From Apostichopus japonicus (taxonomy: Eukaryota > Echinodermata > Holothuroidea > Aspidochirotida > Stichopodidae), in NCBI RefSeq assembly GCF_037975245.1, contig NC_092576.1, forward strand, positions 25,075,611 through 25,118,610: DNA of 43,000 nucleotides, given 5' to 3'. Position 1 is the stretch's first letter; each line of letters opens with the position of its first letter. Under the pieces are notes generated by a model. The model searched no databases, was not told where the DNA came from, and saw nothing but the letters and a program-made list of their open reading frames with translations. The translations under genes were made by a program, and so were the position numbers. This document shows, one piece after another, positions 23,224 to 37,200 of the stretch.

Positions 23224-26200
23224 GGTCAACACAAAGTGTTTTGACCTTGAAGAATGTTGTATCATGCACTGCGGAAACTTGAAATGAGATGTAAAACAGG
23301 GTGCTTAAACGCTATGAAAAAACCTGGGAAGTCAAGAATATTTCTATTTCATTTGCGGCATTGAAAATCATGATAAAGAGTCAACTAGCTTTAATGGTCA
23401 TAGGAATGTAACATTTATGAAAAAATATATTGAATGTACTGTTTAATTTTTATTCTTTTTTGTCGTTAGGGCGATCTTTGCAATTCAATGTGCACCTAAC
23501 AGTACCTCTCCCATATTATGAACCAGTTAAGTTTAGCTATTATTAAATGTATTAAAAGATTTTTAGGAGTGTATATACAACACTATATTCAACAACATAA
23601 ATAAGAGTATTTGTTAGAGCAGCCTTCCACTAACTATGGGAATGATATTTAACGCGAGACATGATGATGTTAACTTCCTTTAATAATGAAGACAAGAGCA
23701 TTCATGTAATACACCGTGAAGAATATCTCTAGTAGAGTTTATTGTCAATTACACGTCTGTTATTGAACTAGCCAGAGTATAAACTATAAATTGACTAGTT
23801 GTAGAATTACGTTCAAGAAAGTGTTCAAGTTCTTGTTTCGGTCTTCAATGTTTCCCTGAGCTATGTAATTATGTGCTATTTATATTAGACTGAAAATGTC
23901 TCCTTATTTGCCCTTGAATCCTCAACTTTATTGTGTAGACATTTCTCTGGTCTGTCGAGACTGTATAATTTCAATGTCAGTCTCGTTCTCTCTACAATTG
24001 TCTTCTTAGTTCACCTGAGACTTTCACAATTTTACCATGAATAAAAAGCCGTTTCACACTTCCTACACAGTTCAAACACATGCCAAATTAACTAAATGTA
24101 ATGTAGCTCTACCACGTCACTCAGTTTTATGTAGAGTACAGCTAGGACTAGGGTTGCACTGTGCAAATCGGGGAGGGGGGGGGGGGCGTTTTGATTCCAG
24201 TCCTAATTTAATACAACCTTAGCTACCGTATATTATATACTTATTGTTGAACATAGTCAATAACGACAATAAATAAGGTTGTTCTGTGTTTCCTAAAAGC
24301 ACATATCCCAAACTTCAAAGTGTACAAGATCAAAAATAACAACTTGTATAAATAACTAACTTTGAAACTTTTCTACGATAATTTCCCTAGCTTATTATGT
24401 GATAAGGCACAACCTGTAATAGTGAATATCGTTTTCTTTTATGTAATCGTATCGGTGTACATATATATATATATACAAATATTATGGAAGCACACAACGT
24501 GTGGTGTGTAATAAATTTGGTTTATTTCGATTTCCAATATATACGTGTAATAAGTTGCTGTTTATAGCACCCAAGTCTGGAACCATTGCAGTCGATGTAC
24601 TATATGCCACGCCACGACTGAATGAATAATTATAAAAGAATTTCTATGCGATTGTCTCAGTTACCCTGGGCGATGAATTCCAGTGCTGGTTTGTTTATCT
24701 AATCGATTTAGAAATAATACCTAAATGAAATTTTTGTTCGCTACCGTCACACATCGTTGACTATGGCAAACTGCGTACACAATGAAGGAACCGGTCGTGG
24801 CTAGCAGGATTGTATTAACATTCCCAGTTCTCAAATGTATTTATCTTACAGTATAGACTGAAAGAGGAAGTTCAAATGACTATGACGAGTAGAGTTGAAG
24901 ATTGAATTTAATCAGTATTAGTCTTTTAAGGACAAATTTTAAGTAACGTTTCTGAAAACCTATATATTCCCCGTCGTCTGCTATTCAAGCTATTAGACAT
25001 ATAACAGAACTATGCACTGGATTACTAGTACAGATGTAGATCAAAATAGTGGGATATCTGATCGAACCAGGGTATTGTTGGATTTAGGCCAATTAGTTTT
25101 ACCTTGCATACATGAAAATGTAACTTAAACCATACTGTACGATTCATTTACAATCGCTCAAAACACTGGACCAGAAAAGTGGTACGTCCACATTTTCCAA
25201 TTTACAATCATATGCAACAATCGATGGTTGCTCTGCAGTTATGCCAAAATGTGGCTTAAAGGAATGCTGTATTGGCCCTGAATATGCCAGATTTTCACTT
25301 TGTTACTACCCTGGAGGAAATTTACCTCACTGGAACATTCAATCATCTCGTGTCATCATTTACAATCGATGAGCACAATTTGAAGGGTTATTACACTCAG
25401 AAAGTCCTTCTTGAAAACTTCTAACAATTAAAGTGGCCAGAATTTAGGGCCTATACAAACTACATTTAAACTTGTAAATGTTTAATTTGTCCAGACAGAG
25501 TGACTTTAACTAAACTTAACCTTCACCGCATGCTATGGACAACCTGTACAAATAGAACAGCCTGAGAAATGACTTGTTTCCATAATCCAGTTACAGGAAT
25601 GATACGGAGACTTGTTTGTAGGTATGCCGGACAATGACGCTTTGACATCCTGTTGAATATTCCTCGTTACATCAACGTTGATAGTCTTCCAATAGAATCT
25701 AGACATAATCTGTTGTCTATGCCAAGATGAGCAAGAAAATGCTTGATCAAGGATATATCATGTTTTTTGTCCCCCTCTCCCCCCCCAAAAAACAAAATAT
25801 ATAGGCTGCATAATTGGTAGTTCTAGCTGAAGTGCCACGAAAAATGGATTACAACTCTATATCAGTGTTTGAAATGGAAAGTTTTCTCCTGCAGTGAGGT
25901 TTGGGGAATGTAGAGAATATGGAACACCTAAAAATGTACTATCAGGCCTTCAATATCTTACCAACCACAATTAATGAACGTGCATGTGTTACGTTCAGTA
26001 TTAGTGTCACTTTCCTCTAGGAGTAGGCTAGGTTATATGCTATAGTCCATAAATTGCATTTTACATTGCAGACCAGACTATCACTGTAAGCTTTAGTGAT
26101 ATGATTTGGTTATGCTTGTTAATTTGTATGATAGGGAGGGACATAAAAGGAGGGAATTTATTAACTTTTCACCAACAATTTGTTACGACAATTGGGTAAA

Positions 26201-28917
26201 CGAAACGGAAAAAATAGGTCCTAACAACTTTGTAATGTTGCATAAGCAATTGCTTGAGTTCTTGCGAATGAGTTTTTAAAACTACCTAAACGTGGTAAAA
26301 GTATATCATGGTTTGTGCACCAATCAGACTAACAGTAGGGGCCTATTTATGTTTTAACTGTGGAATGGCCGTTCGCTATTTAACATCATATTTTATTACA
26401 CAATTCAAACTTCTCTGGGTGAATTAGCAAAATACGATATCAATGTAATTATAGACAAAGACATAAATGCTTAACCATAGCATATACTTTCCGGGGAGAC
26501 CGTCTGTACCAACTGGCGTTGTACAATAGGTCTGGGGAGACCAAATGTACCAGTAAATATAGTATAAATTGTCCTAGGGAGATATATGCGACAGTTTGTC
26601 CTGCTACACCGGCACCAGTTATGGAATTCAAGCTGTGAAGTTCATATGCATTAATTATTTTACTACGTGGAAGACGGAAGAAAATGGAGTAAGTAAGAAA
26701 AGTGCATGGTCACTGGTGAATACACAACTGGCTTTTGTATTTCTTTCTACTAAGGCTTGTAAGGCTTAACAAAGAACAAAATCACGATTGACTGGTTCTT
26801 GCATAGTTTCAACCAGTTCTCACTATTTGCAAATGATCGGGTAAAGGTGGATTTGTAATTTAAGTCTTAAACTGTTTGTTGTGTTGTCAAAGAAATTAGT
26901 AAATCACTGTTGGAGGTGACACTTGCTGCATGTTATATTTTTATCTTATCACAGAGAACCGTTCCGTAATCGTAATTCGTTGCAATATTCGAAGAGAATG
27001 TTCACATGCCCCAAACAACAAATGGTAGATTCCATATGCGTCATAAGACTGAGCAATACAAAACGTCACCATTATTTATAGAAATTGCCACACGCAATTA
27101 CACAACAACACTGATTTGCATATTATCAGTAGCGAGTCATTACCTTATACGGTCACAGTATTTTCGTAGTGCCCAGAATATAAAGCGTAGTAGGAATAAA
27201 AGAAAACGTGTTAACCGGCAGGCAGTAAGGGTGAGAACTACTTGTTTGGAACTGTCTAGTAACCTCGTTTGGTTACATATGCAATTCTTTAGTTATATAT
27301 AAGTCAATAAACTTCATAAGTTTCTAAAGTTTGGAAGCTTTGTGAGCATATTTGTTAACTTTCGCCTTACTATGTCTTGATATCTAATTATTAACACTTC
27401 GACACTTTCCTTTTGGATATGTTAGTATTTGAGACACTGTTAGATTTAATTTAAAAACAAAACACGACGGAAATTCAGCAGAATGTCTTTATGGGCCGAT
27501 GCGAGTAGTTTCGATATTGTGGTAGTGAATTTCCAATTCTAAAGCCATTATTTAAAACGGATTATATGAATGTTATGTTCCGATTCAAATTCGTCCACTT
27601 CAGTTGGATTGTAACAAACTTCGGTATTTCACATACACTTATTCGTCATATGATGCAATACCTGGATTTTGTTGTGTCCGTGGATCAACGACATTGAAAG
27701 GAAATATCACATTTATCCAGTGTCTTATAACTTTTATCAAAGGATACTCTGACAAATTACACCAGTGAAGGTAAGTTCCTCTATTGTCATTAATATCCTC
27801 TTTTCTAGGGCTTGACATATCACGATTATCATACAAGTCCTCACGAAAGATATCAATGAGTTAAAACAAACCATGAAAAATGTTCTAAGAAAGAACAATT
27901 TGTCAACTATGGCAAGACTGATATGAATTCTTCATAATGCTCTCTCGAAACATTGCAAACTGAAACAATGAGTACTTCCTTTTAATACCAATTGACATAT
28001 CATAAACATTAACTTCAGGTAAACATTAAATTCAGGTAGAAAACAGACATTTGCAAAAATGTGCGATTGCTAATGAACCGTCGTTTACAAAATGTTGGGC
28101 ACTAGGAAGTGGTTCAGAAAACCAATCAAAGAGTAAACCTTCATCAGTGTTTCAGGGTTTTTTCCCCCTAACTTTAGACTTCTTAAGCTGTGGAAGTAAG
28201 AACATTATCAATCCAAACATCTATGTTGATTCATTTTAAAGCATAAACGTGTTTGTAGGTTACACATGTTTTTCAGATTTATCGGCTTGAAATTGTCCAA
28301 TATTGGTTGATATGGAATCAATTTTGCATCGGAAAGGTATCGGAAATGTCCATGAATCTTACATTTCATGAACATTGGAAACACAAAATGAAAGTTTTTA
28401 ATTTTGTTAAGTACAATTTATTCATAGCCGCTATACGTGTTTGAAGTTAGTTTAATTGAAATAAATAATCTGATGGCAAACGATGGCACAAATAAAGACT
28501 TAAAGATGACAATGGCACATTGATAGGTTAAACCTCACTATCTTGGGGTTATAAAAGTTGTGTTATTATTGACAGATAAACCATTAAGTATCGCATGTAG
28601 TAATCGATATTGATGGTGCAAAGTATGTACATTTATGTTTTACAATCATGTAATTTCCTTTTTTACTTAAATGTGATGAAACATGAGTATTAACAAAGCT
28701 AATGTCACTATCGTTGATTTTGTAAGATGCATCTATAAAACGTTTCCATTACGTATAATGGTAGATTGAAACATGTTTATGAATTAATATTCCATCTTAA
28801 CCAAATTGGTATATTTACGTATGCGATAATGTTCATGAACGGTATAACATGATACCCGAATTTTCATTATTTAAGCAATATCACAGTTTTTTATTTTCAT
28901 TCCAAATAGTATGTATA
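23224..28917. other. Long non-coding region, no gene supported
   Basis: 5.7 kb of AT-rich DNA with only short unrecognisable frames, the longest being 98 codons at 27006-27302. It holds a G-run at about 24172-24186 and a short TA run at about 24460. A C-run followed by AAAAAACA at about 25776-25795 has a twin at about 37987, possibly remains of a short interspersed element. No tRNA-like B box was found. Confidence 0.5.
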
Positions 28918-29560
28918 CACATGTCGATCCTGCATATTGGATCCTGTACGGTGGAACATGTATAGCGGATCGTGTATAGTGAATCATGTATTGTAGATCA
29001 TTTATAGTTGATCATGGATAGTAGATCATTTATAGTTGATCATATATTGGATAATGTATATTGGATCCTGCATATAGGATCCTACACCGTGAAAGCTACA
29101 TAGTTGATTCTGTATAGTTGATCGTATATAGTGGTTCATATTGGAAATCCAGCATAGTGATCATGTATGGAGGATCATACATAGTTGATCCTATATAGTA
29201 CATCCTGTATATTGAGTTATATATATATATAATGTATCGTGCGTATTAAATCATGCAATGTGAATTGCGTATATAATGGTTCGTGTAAAGAGGATAGTGT
29301 ATACTGAATCTTGCGTAGTGCATCCATCATAGTGATCACGCAAAGTAATCTAGATCTAGGATTTTGGATCATATATTTTCACAAAGTTTAAAGTGCATAA
29401 TGGATCGTGTAAAGGGATCGTGTATAGTTATTACAACATAGAGGATCCTGTATAGTACATCAGGTATTGTGGATTGTAATAGCGGATCGTGCATATAAGA
29501 TTGGATATATTGGATGCTGTAGAGTGGATCCTGTATAGCATCTGGTGTGTGGTGGATCCA
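28918..29560. repeat. Degenerate satellite of about 15-bp units carrying GATC
   Basis: About 640 bases are made of loosely repeated units near TATAGTGGATCATG, with period 14-16 and about 40 units. Examples are the run 'gtatagcggatc gtgtatagtgaatc atgtattgtagatc' near 28960 and 'ggatcctgtatag' near 29450 and 29525. Units vary mostly at the base before GATC and in the two bases after it. A short TA run interrupts it at about 29220. There is no coding frame. Confidence 0.85.
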
Positions 29561-31143
29561 CGTATACTATCACAACATCGGGCTATATATTGTTGTGTTC
29601 TCAGTGTGTGCAAACTGTTATGATGTATGTTCCGTTAAGCGAAAAGGTGTTGTAGCAAATGATGAAGAAAAAACCTCGAATCTCTCAATACGACCTGATC
29701 CTGCTTCTAGTTTTCGTCTTAACACATGTCATTCACCTTCGACACTGAAAACCTGACAAATGTATTTATCACTGTTATCGATGCAGGTGCATTTAAGCAG
29801 GGCCGATTGCTTTTGTCATTTCGTAAAACGCGACCTGAATCTAATCTTTCAAAGATGATAAATTGTCCATATTTTAAATGTAATTTCTTTAGAAAATATT
29901 GTTCAAGCCTTGACCAAAGTTTGACCTAGCGTATTCATTAGATCCATATCTACCGACATAATCGTTCACCTACTGTATCATCCATCCCACCCATATGGGT
30001 TATTGTCAATGTATCCGCAGATTTTCCCAACACTGAACTATATATTTGTTAGAAATCCACCAGCCCTAACGTTGGGTTATGTTAATTAACTCATACCTGG
30101 CTTAAAATGTTGTAAATGGAAGCGATTTAAGATTTTTCGCATTAGAAACTGTTAAAGACTGAACTTATCTTTCCAACAACATCAGAGCAAATGAAGACAT
30201 TTCAGTGTATCTCGTGTATACATACATTGTACCAAAACATGTTTAATTCGCAGTTCTGCATATATTCCAAACAATACAGGGATAACAAAAACCAACTTAA
30301 TCATCTGACAAGTCATTGGATACATCGAACGTTTAAGTAAACTTACAGAGCAGTATTGACAATGTTCAAGCAAGGTGGAGACACAATGAACTAATTAATA
30401 TCATAATTCAGTTCAGTTAAAAACATTTTAAGCTAATTTTACCCATTCTTACCATATGCAATACTGAGGGAGAGACAATTTAAGGCTGTGTTTTTCTTCC
30501 GTAGCTTGCTTAATAATATCTTGCGATAATAACGTAATTATATAGGAACTGAATAGTCGTTGCTTACGTTGTCAGTGATGACTGGTTTAACTGACTCACT
30601 ACCCACACCAAAAGCTTTTTTGGGAAGAACAACTCTCAACAACACGAACAAAAGTTGTAGTTGATAAAGATGGAGTTCATGTTTTCCAAATTATGATCTT
30701 GGACAGAGGAAATATGTTATATTTAACTAGTAATTGGTACAAGATAATCCCGATCAATCCGCTAGTATAGTCCTTTCATTTTGCAATAAACGTAAATATC
30801 ACATCATGAAACATATGATGTTATTGTTCATGTTGACACTGTGCTATGAACACGTTTTCTCGTCCACAGAACCCAAGCAACGATTTAGATATAAATATTG
30901 ACCTAATTTGAGGGAAATATATTTTCCATGCCCTATTTGACATTTTCATAGTGACTCTAACTCACACATAAATAACATAATTGTCATCATTATTGAATGA
31001 TTATCATCATTAAGTTCTCATAGCCACGGCTATGACCATTACAGTCACCACCATTAGCATCAACACCAACATTATTAATTCATTTATATGCTAATGTGTC
31101 AAGTTTATAATTGTTTGATAGTTTATTGCCTTTTCATTTTGCA
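29561..31143. other. Upstream region of the NLR gene, no coding feature seen
   Basis: AT-rich DNA with no supported ORF. A pyrimidine-rich acceptor-like sequence (ccttttcattttgcag) ends at 31143. It suggests that the exon holding the start codon begins at 31144, and that an untranslated first exon and the promoter lie further left in this stretch. Confidence 0.4.
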
Positions 31144-31226
31144 GACAAGGTAAGAAGACAACAAAACAAACAGAATGGCTGATTCATCTCCCGCTACCGA
31201 AAATTTATCGGATAACACCAAAATGA
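31144..31226 (+). CDS. NLR gene exon 1 (start-codon exon, possibly with 5' UTR)
   Basis: The ATG is at 31175-31177. The coding part is 52 bases and encodes MADSSPATENLSDNTKM plus one base of the next codon. The intron starts with a perfect GTAAGT at 31227. The stretch 31144-31174 is probably 5' UTR of the same exon, because a good acceptor precedes it. The peptide is short, polar and without a signal sequence, which fits a cytosolic protein. Confidence 0.7.
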
Positions 31227-34200
31227 GTAAGTTCTTTCTGCTTCCTGATAAATAAATTGTCTATAGATTAGCTTAATCCACGAATCCATGGGGAGCAAGA
31301 CATATTTTCACCATGTTCTGTTTCATCGCTGCCTATAAGGAGAATAAGATACTTTAGTTCGTTGGTCTCGGTTGCCATAGCAACTATTACAATGGTTTCG
31401 GTTCAAATATTTCAGTAGCGATTCTCGGGGGTAACACATGGTGGGGTGACCGAGTGTGACCAGAACTCTGATACTTTTGAAGGAGTAAAACTCAACATGT
31501 ATACTTTTGGATGTTCATGTGGTTTATATTTGATTTTTTTTTTTATCAAAATCTCCTTCAAATCGGATGTTGATAGGAAGGTGCACAGTGATGAGAACCT
31601 GTGTCTGCAGACCCAAAACGAAAGATTTAAAATTAAGTTGAAGGTGATTTCTGCCCTAACTTGAAGCCATTATATTGAATTGATGTACAATATTAATATG
31701 TGAACGTCAGTTTACAACAATATATGTGGTGACCATAGTAACCGAGGTAAAAGTAAAAGGGTTCAAAGGACAAATCAATATTTTGCGAGTAATTATGTGT
31801 CAAAAGTGCTCCTTTCAAACTACTCAAATGTAGGAATGTATCTCACGATGGAGACTCTCACAACGAAACGATAAAGTAATATTGCTGTCACACCAAGGTG
31901 TAATATTGAATAGACAGGTATCCTTACATTTGAAATAGTAAATATATATCAAACTATGTGGTTACTATGGGCATTGGTTAAAATGTTTCAAATGAAATAA
32001 TTTGGTGTATCGAAGAGAATAATAGCGAATGGTATAGGTAAAATAAATCAAACAGGGACTTTCTCTGCAAGAGCTCCATAGTAAAGCGTTGAATTTAATT
32101 GAAATTGTTACAGAAGAAATGGGTAAACCATGTACTATCAGATATGTCGTGACCATGTAAACCGATTTGAAAGATCAATTAAAGGTCAACAATGAATGTG
32201 AAATTAAGGAAATGTCGACTTTTTGCCTCGGCGCCATATGAAAGCATTGAATTGACTTACAGCTACCACCGGTTAATTGTGTGTTTTACGTACTATCAAA
32301 ATATGTGGTTGCCATGGTTACTGACTTGAAAGACCAACTAAAGTTCAAAGTCACTTGGAGGAATTGTCAATTTAAGCAAACGTGATTTTTTGTTACAACT
32401 TCATATGAAGCCATCATGAATTGACTTAAGAGTTTCACGGCTGGGTGGACTTGTCGAAATAACTTAAGTACATAGGGTCAAAACGGACCTCCACTCTAAG
32501 AAATGACTACAATCTTCAACATTTAAATGAAGGCGGTATACTCTCATATCCTTCTTTATACTCAAAAGAAAAAAGACTATTACACTCGTGCGCTAGCACA
32601 CGCCCGTACGTTTCCTTTTTTTTAGGTTCCTTGCTTTTTGGAAAGCAAGGAACCTATGCATTTAACTTGGCATGTGTGTGTGATGCTTGGCTTGTGTACA
32701 CGATAACTCAATAAGGTAATGATGTCCAAACTTGATGGGTAAATAGCAATAGCCCATAGTGAGAGGAAGATCCCTATTGTTTTTGGTGCCCGCAAAGGTC
32801 AGTTAGGGTCAAAAATGCCAAATTTTTAAAAATGCAACAACTCCCAGTGCAAAAATTGATGCAGTTAATATTTTGAGACAAGCTGTGAATGGGGGAAGGG
32901 ATCATTTTCAAACATAACGGTCATGTAATCCAAGGTCAACAAATGTCAATTAAGGGTCGAAAACTAGTATTTTTGCAATAACTTGAGAACCAAGTGACGG
33001 TCAAGGTTGGGAGTTATACTATTGTTATCCAGTAGTCGACCTGCATCTAAGTGACCTTTGACCTCAAGTTGACCTCCGGTGACCTGTATTAGTTTATTTG
33101 GTTATTTGAATTTTCGTGGCCATAATCGGATCTCAAATTTACCTTCCGATCAAAATTGTCCATGGGTTGACCCCTGTGCGATCTTCGTGTGCAAAGTTAT
33201 CAGAGGTCAAGGTTTTTATTTTTTAATAAGTAAGGTTAAGATCGTCGTACAGTACAGACTTGTCATGTTGCTTTTTGAAATCAGCATGTCAAACTACATC
33301 TGACCGTCAGGTCAAAGGTCAAATTTTGATATATGATAGAGCTCTTTGTGCACTATAGAGGAAACCAACTCCCGCTACAATCGGACACCCGGTTCTCAAG
33401 TTATGAGGGACCAAAAGTTGGTTTTGATACCTTTTTAGCAATAACATTGTGTGTGTACATTGTAGCACAAGATTTTAGGAGAGGATTCACATCATTGAGG
33501 AGAATATTTTTGATAAAAACCATCAGGTCATCCAAGGTCATTCAAGGTTGCTTATGTGCACAAAACTGCCAACTTATGCTAACTTTTGCAACATCTTCTC
33601 GTCACGAAGTCTGACATGGCTGATATATTGGGACAAGTTGTGAATGAGGTAGGGGCACGTTTTCAAAAATAACCGTTTTGCAATTACTTGTGAAACTCCC
33701 ACTGACAGGGTCCGACATGGTTGATATTTTGGGAATAGTTGTTAATGGGGTAAGGGATCGTTTCCAAACACAACTGTAATGTGATCCAAGGTCACCGAAG
33801 GTCAATTATGGGTCACAATGTGTGTTCTTTTTGCAATTACTTGTGAAGCTCCCACTGACAGTGTCCAACATGGTTGATATTTTGGAACAGCTGTAAATGG
33901 GGTAAGGGATCGTTTCCAAACATAAAGGTCATGTGATCCAAGGTCAGCAAAGGTCAATAAGTGTTCCAAAACTAGTATTTTTGCAATAACATCAGAACAA
34001 AATGTCCAACGCTATTGTAATCCAATAGTCGACTTCCATCTTGGTGACCTTTGACCTCAGGTTGACCTCTGGTGACCTATATTAGTTTCTTGGTTATTTG
34101 AATTTTCGTAGCCATATTCGGATCTCAAAGGTACCTTCTGATCAATATTGTCCATTGGTTGACCCCTGTGCGACCCTCCTGTGCGACGTTATCAGAGGTC

Positions 34201-37200
34201 AAGGTTATGTTTGATTTTAATACATGTGGTTAGGTTGATCGTACAGACTTGTCATGTTGTTATTTTTAATCAGTGTGACAAACTACATCTTACTATGAGG
34301 TCAAAAGGTCAAACCTTGAAAAAATATGCTCATTTTGGTATGGCAAAGAAAAAAGTTTGGCAATATTTTGATATAAGATAGAGCTCTGTGTGCTATATAT
34401 AGAGGAAACGAACTCCCGCTTCAATCATACACCAGGTTCTCAAGTTATGAGGGGCCAAAGGTTGGTTTTGATACCTTTTTAGCAATAACATTGAGCGTGT
34501 ACATTGGAGCAAATAACAATTTTAGGACAGATTTCACATGATCGAGGGAAACTTTATTGATGAAAACCATCAGGTCATCCAAGGTCATTCAAGGTTGCCT
34601 ATGTGCAAAACACTAGGTACTTATGCTAATTTTGCAACAACTTCTAGTCACGAAGTCTGACATGGCTGATATATTGGGACAAGTTGTGAATGAAGTAGGG
34701 GCACATTTTCCAAATTGTGATGTGATCCAAGGTCACCAAAGGTCAATTATGAGTCAAAATGTGTTTTTTGGCAATAACTTGTGAAACTACCATTGACATG
34801 GTTGATATTTGTGGACTAGATGTGAATGGGGTAAGGGATCGTTTCAAAACATAACAGTCATGTGATCCAAGGTCAACAAAGGTCAATTAGTGGTCAAAAA
34901 CTAGTATTTTTGCAATAACTTGAGAACTAAATGTCCATCAAAGTTGGGAGTTACGCTCTTGTAATCCAATAGTAGACCTGCATTTGGGTGACTGTTGACC
35001 TCAGGTTGACCTCTGGTGACCTGTATTAGCTTCCTTTAGGTTGAAAACTTGAATTTTCGTGGTCATATTCCGATCTCAATTGTCCATAAGTTGACTCCTC
35101 TGCAAGCTTTGTGTGCTAACTTATTAGAGATCAATGTTTTGTTGGTTTGTAAAAAGTCTTAATAAGTACAGTACAGATAGGATGATTCTGTGAGTTCTGT
35201 AAAAAGAGCCAACACTTGCTCATATCAGACACCTGGTCCTCAACAGGCTTTCAAAAGGACCAACGGTTGATTTGTGATATTTTTGTGAATAATGTGGTGT
35301 GTGTTCATCGGACCACATAACTATTTTAGGACAGTGCTGCTCCCATGTAAATATTCCTTACAATCAAGGTACCATAGTGCCCTTGGTCTCTTGTTTTCAA
35401 TAAAGAACAATATTCTAATCATACTGAGTCAAGGCCGTTCATGTTTCGTAAACTTCTCTTTACAGATTTTGGCAGGTTTAAGGTACGCCTAGCCGAGCTC
35501 CTCACAACTGAAATCATACTCAAACTTGCAACGTTCTTCATGTTTACTCCTGCTAAGATTGACGAGTTACGAAATACGAAAAAGAGCCCCGGGCTACTCA
35601 TGGTCTCCTTAATGGAAGAAAGGGGTAAAATAAAGCCTAATGACATCTCACCCTTGTTAACTGCTCTTGATGAGTTGGGACTTGATGGTTTACGAAGCAC
35701 CCTGCATAGTATTTTCAAGGAATCCGAAGGTAATGTGTAGTGCGATATATATCTGACTAGAGACTGACTCATGCACGACTAAACAAATGACGGAATACAA
35801 TGCCTGTATACAGGGAGAAACGTAGGCTAGTCTGCTATATTATTAAACTACGTTCATGTGTTCACAACTAAATATTTCTCATTATTACCAAGTCATTGTC
35901 AAACACAATACAAACATAATGACTTCTGCAAATTGGCGTTCGTTAATATCACAGCATTTAGTTCATAACTTGAAAACATATGTGAATTTGATGAAGACTA
36001 TAACTACTATGTTTGTACGCTAAATGTAAGCTATATATCAAGTATATTAATCAGATTTTTGCGCATGCCACGTTTTCTCAGTGATAATTTGACGTCCTGT
36101 TAGTGGTTACAGGCTACATTTGTCGTCGTCGTCATCATCTTTATAATTGTTATGATAATTATTAATATTATGATTGTTGTTGTTGTTTTTATTATTATTA
36201 ACCAGTTGCAAGTAAGTATCATAGAACATAACAAAGAATAAAACACTATTATTAAAGCTGTATATGTTTCTATTATTTTGAGAACAGATAAGACCTGCCA
36301 GTTTGTGCGATACCTCAAGACATTTTACAAACAACTTTATAGCAAGATCAATCCAATACCGTACATCCGCGAAAAGGTGTTTCGTGTGAATGACATATTT
36401 GTAGAAGGTGGTATAGAAATGCACAGAAGAGACAATAACGATACCGAACGTTTGTTGGAAGGAAATACAATGGAAGCCGTAAAGCTAAACTCATATCGCG
36501 ATGTATTTAACGATGACATAATATCTTCAAAGCGAATACTGTTAGAAGGCGATCCTGGTTATGGTAAATCAACGTTTACATTGCAAGCTGCATATGACTG
36601 GTGCAATGCATCTGATTCATCGCCATTGAAAGATGTATCTATCTTTATCTTGCTTCCACTAAGACTCCTCGGCGGTATATCGTCGTTTTGTCAAGCGATC
36701 AAACTGGTGCTGATGCCAGGTGAATCAAATCTAACAGAGGAAGACATTATGGAAATTTTGAGAAACAGCCCGGGCGCAGTGCTGGTTTTTGATGGGTATG
36801 ATGAATATCCGGACAAAGATAATATTGAGATATCAGACGTTATGAAAATCATCGCTGGTAATATGTTTGGGAACTTTAAGGTAATAACATGTACGAGGTC
36901 ATCCTATATACCTGATAATCTTGATGTAGAGACGGTCAATGTTCGTTTGACAGGTTTTGATGATAATACAAGGGATGAGTACATCAGAAGAGCTGTTGCT
37001 GTTAACGATAATCAAGCGGCTAGGAGAATCAATGATCTTCTCACTAGCAGTCCTGTGCTGAGCGACATTTGTCAAGTACCTCTCTTCTGTGTGATGTTTG
37101 TACATATCTCTTACGATTCAAAAAACATTTTATCATTCGCGTCTGTTACCAGTTTTTTTAGGCACATTCTAACGTGCTTTTATGAGCATATGCGGAACAA

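Larger units (their letters stand above)
32656..35340. repeat. About 2.7 copies of a 1-kb AGGTCA-rich repeat in NLR intron 1
   Basis: The anchor ctagtatttttgcaata occurs at 32964, 33972 and 34901 (1008 and 929 bases apart). The anchor ggttctcaagttatgagg occurs at 33391 and 34433, with a decayed third at about 35236. Within units, a shorter repeat of about 100-150 bases with 'tgatattttggga' and 'ggtaagggatcgtttc' is nested (33620-33920). I count about 30 exact AGGTCA/TGACCT hexamers between 32790 and 35022. Short hydrophobic ORFs in it are incidental. This is a known style of dispersed repeat in marine invertebrates; the exact family was not identified. Confidence 0.85.

Noticed and set aside
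27006-27302. 98-codon plus-strand ORF
   Set aside because: Composition is typical of chance frames in AT-rich DNA, with no recognised motif or splice-site context.
33079-33614. Two plus-strand ORFs inside the intron repeat
   Set aside because: They lie in a repeat with multiple frames broken between units, and the peptides have no family resemblance.
36100-36424. Minus-strand N/D-rich ORFs
   Set aside because: Produced by the trinucleotide repeats in intron 2 and by the antisense of the NACHT exon.
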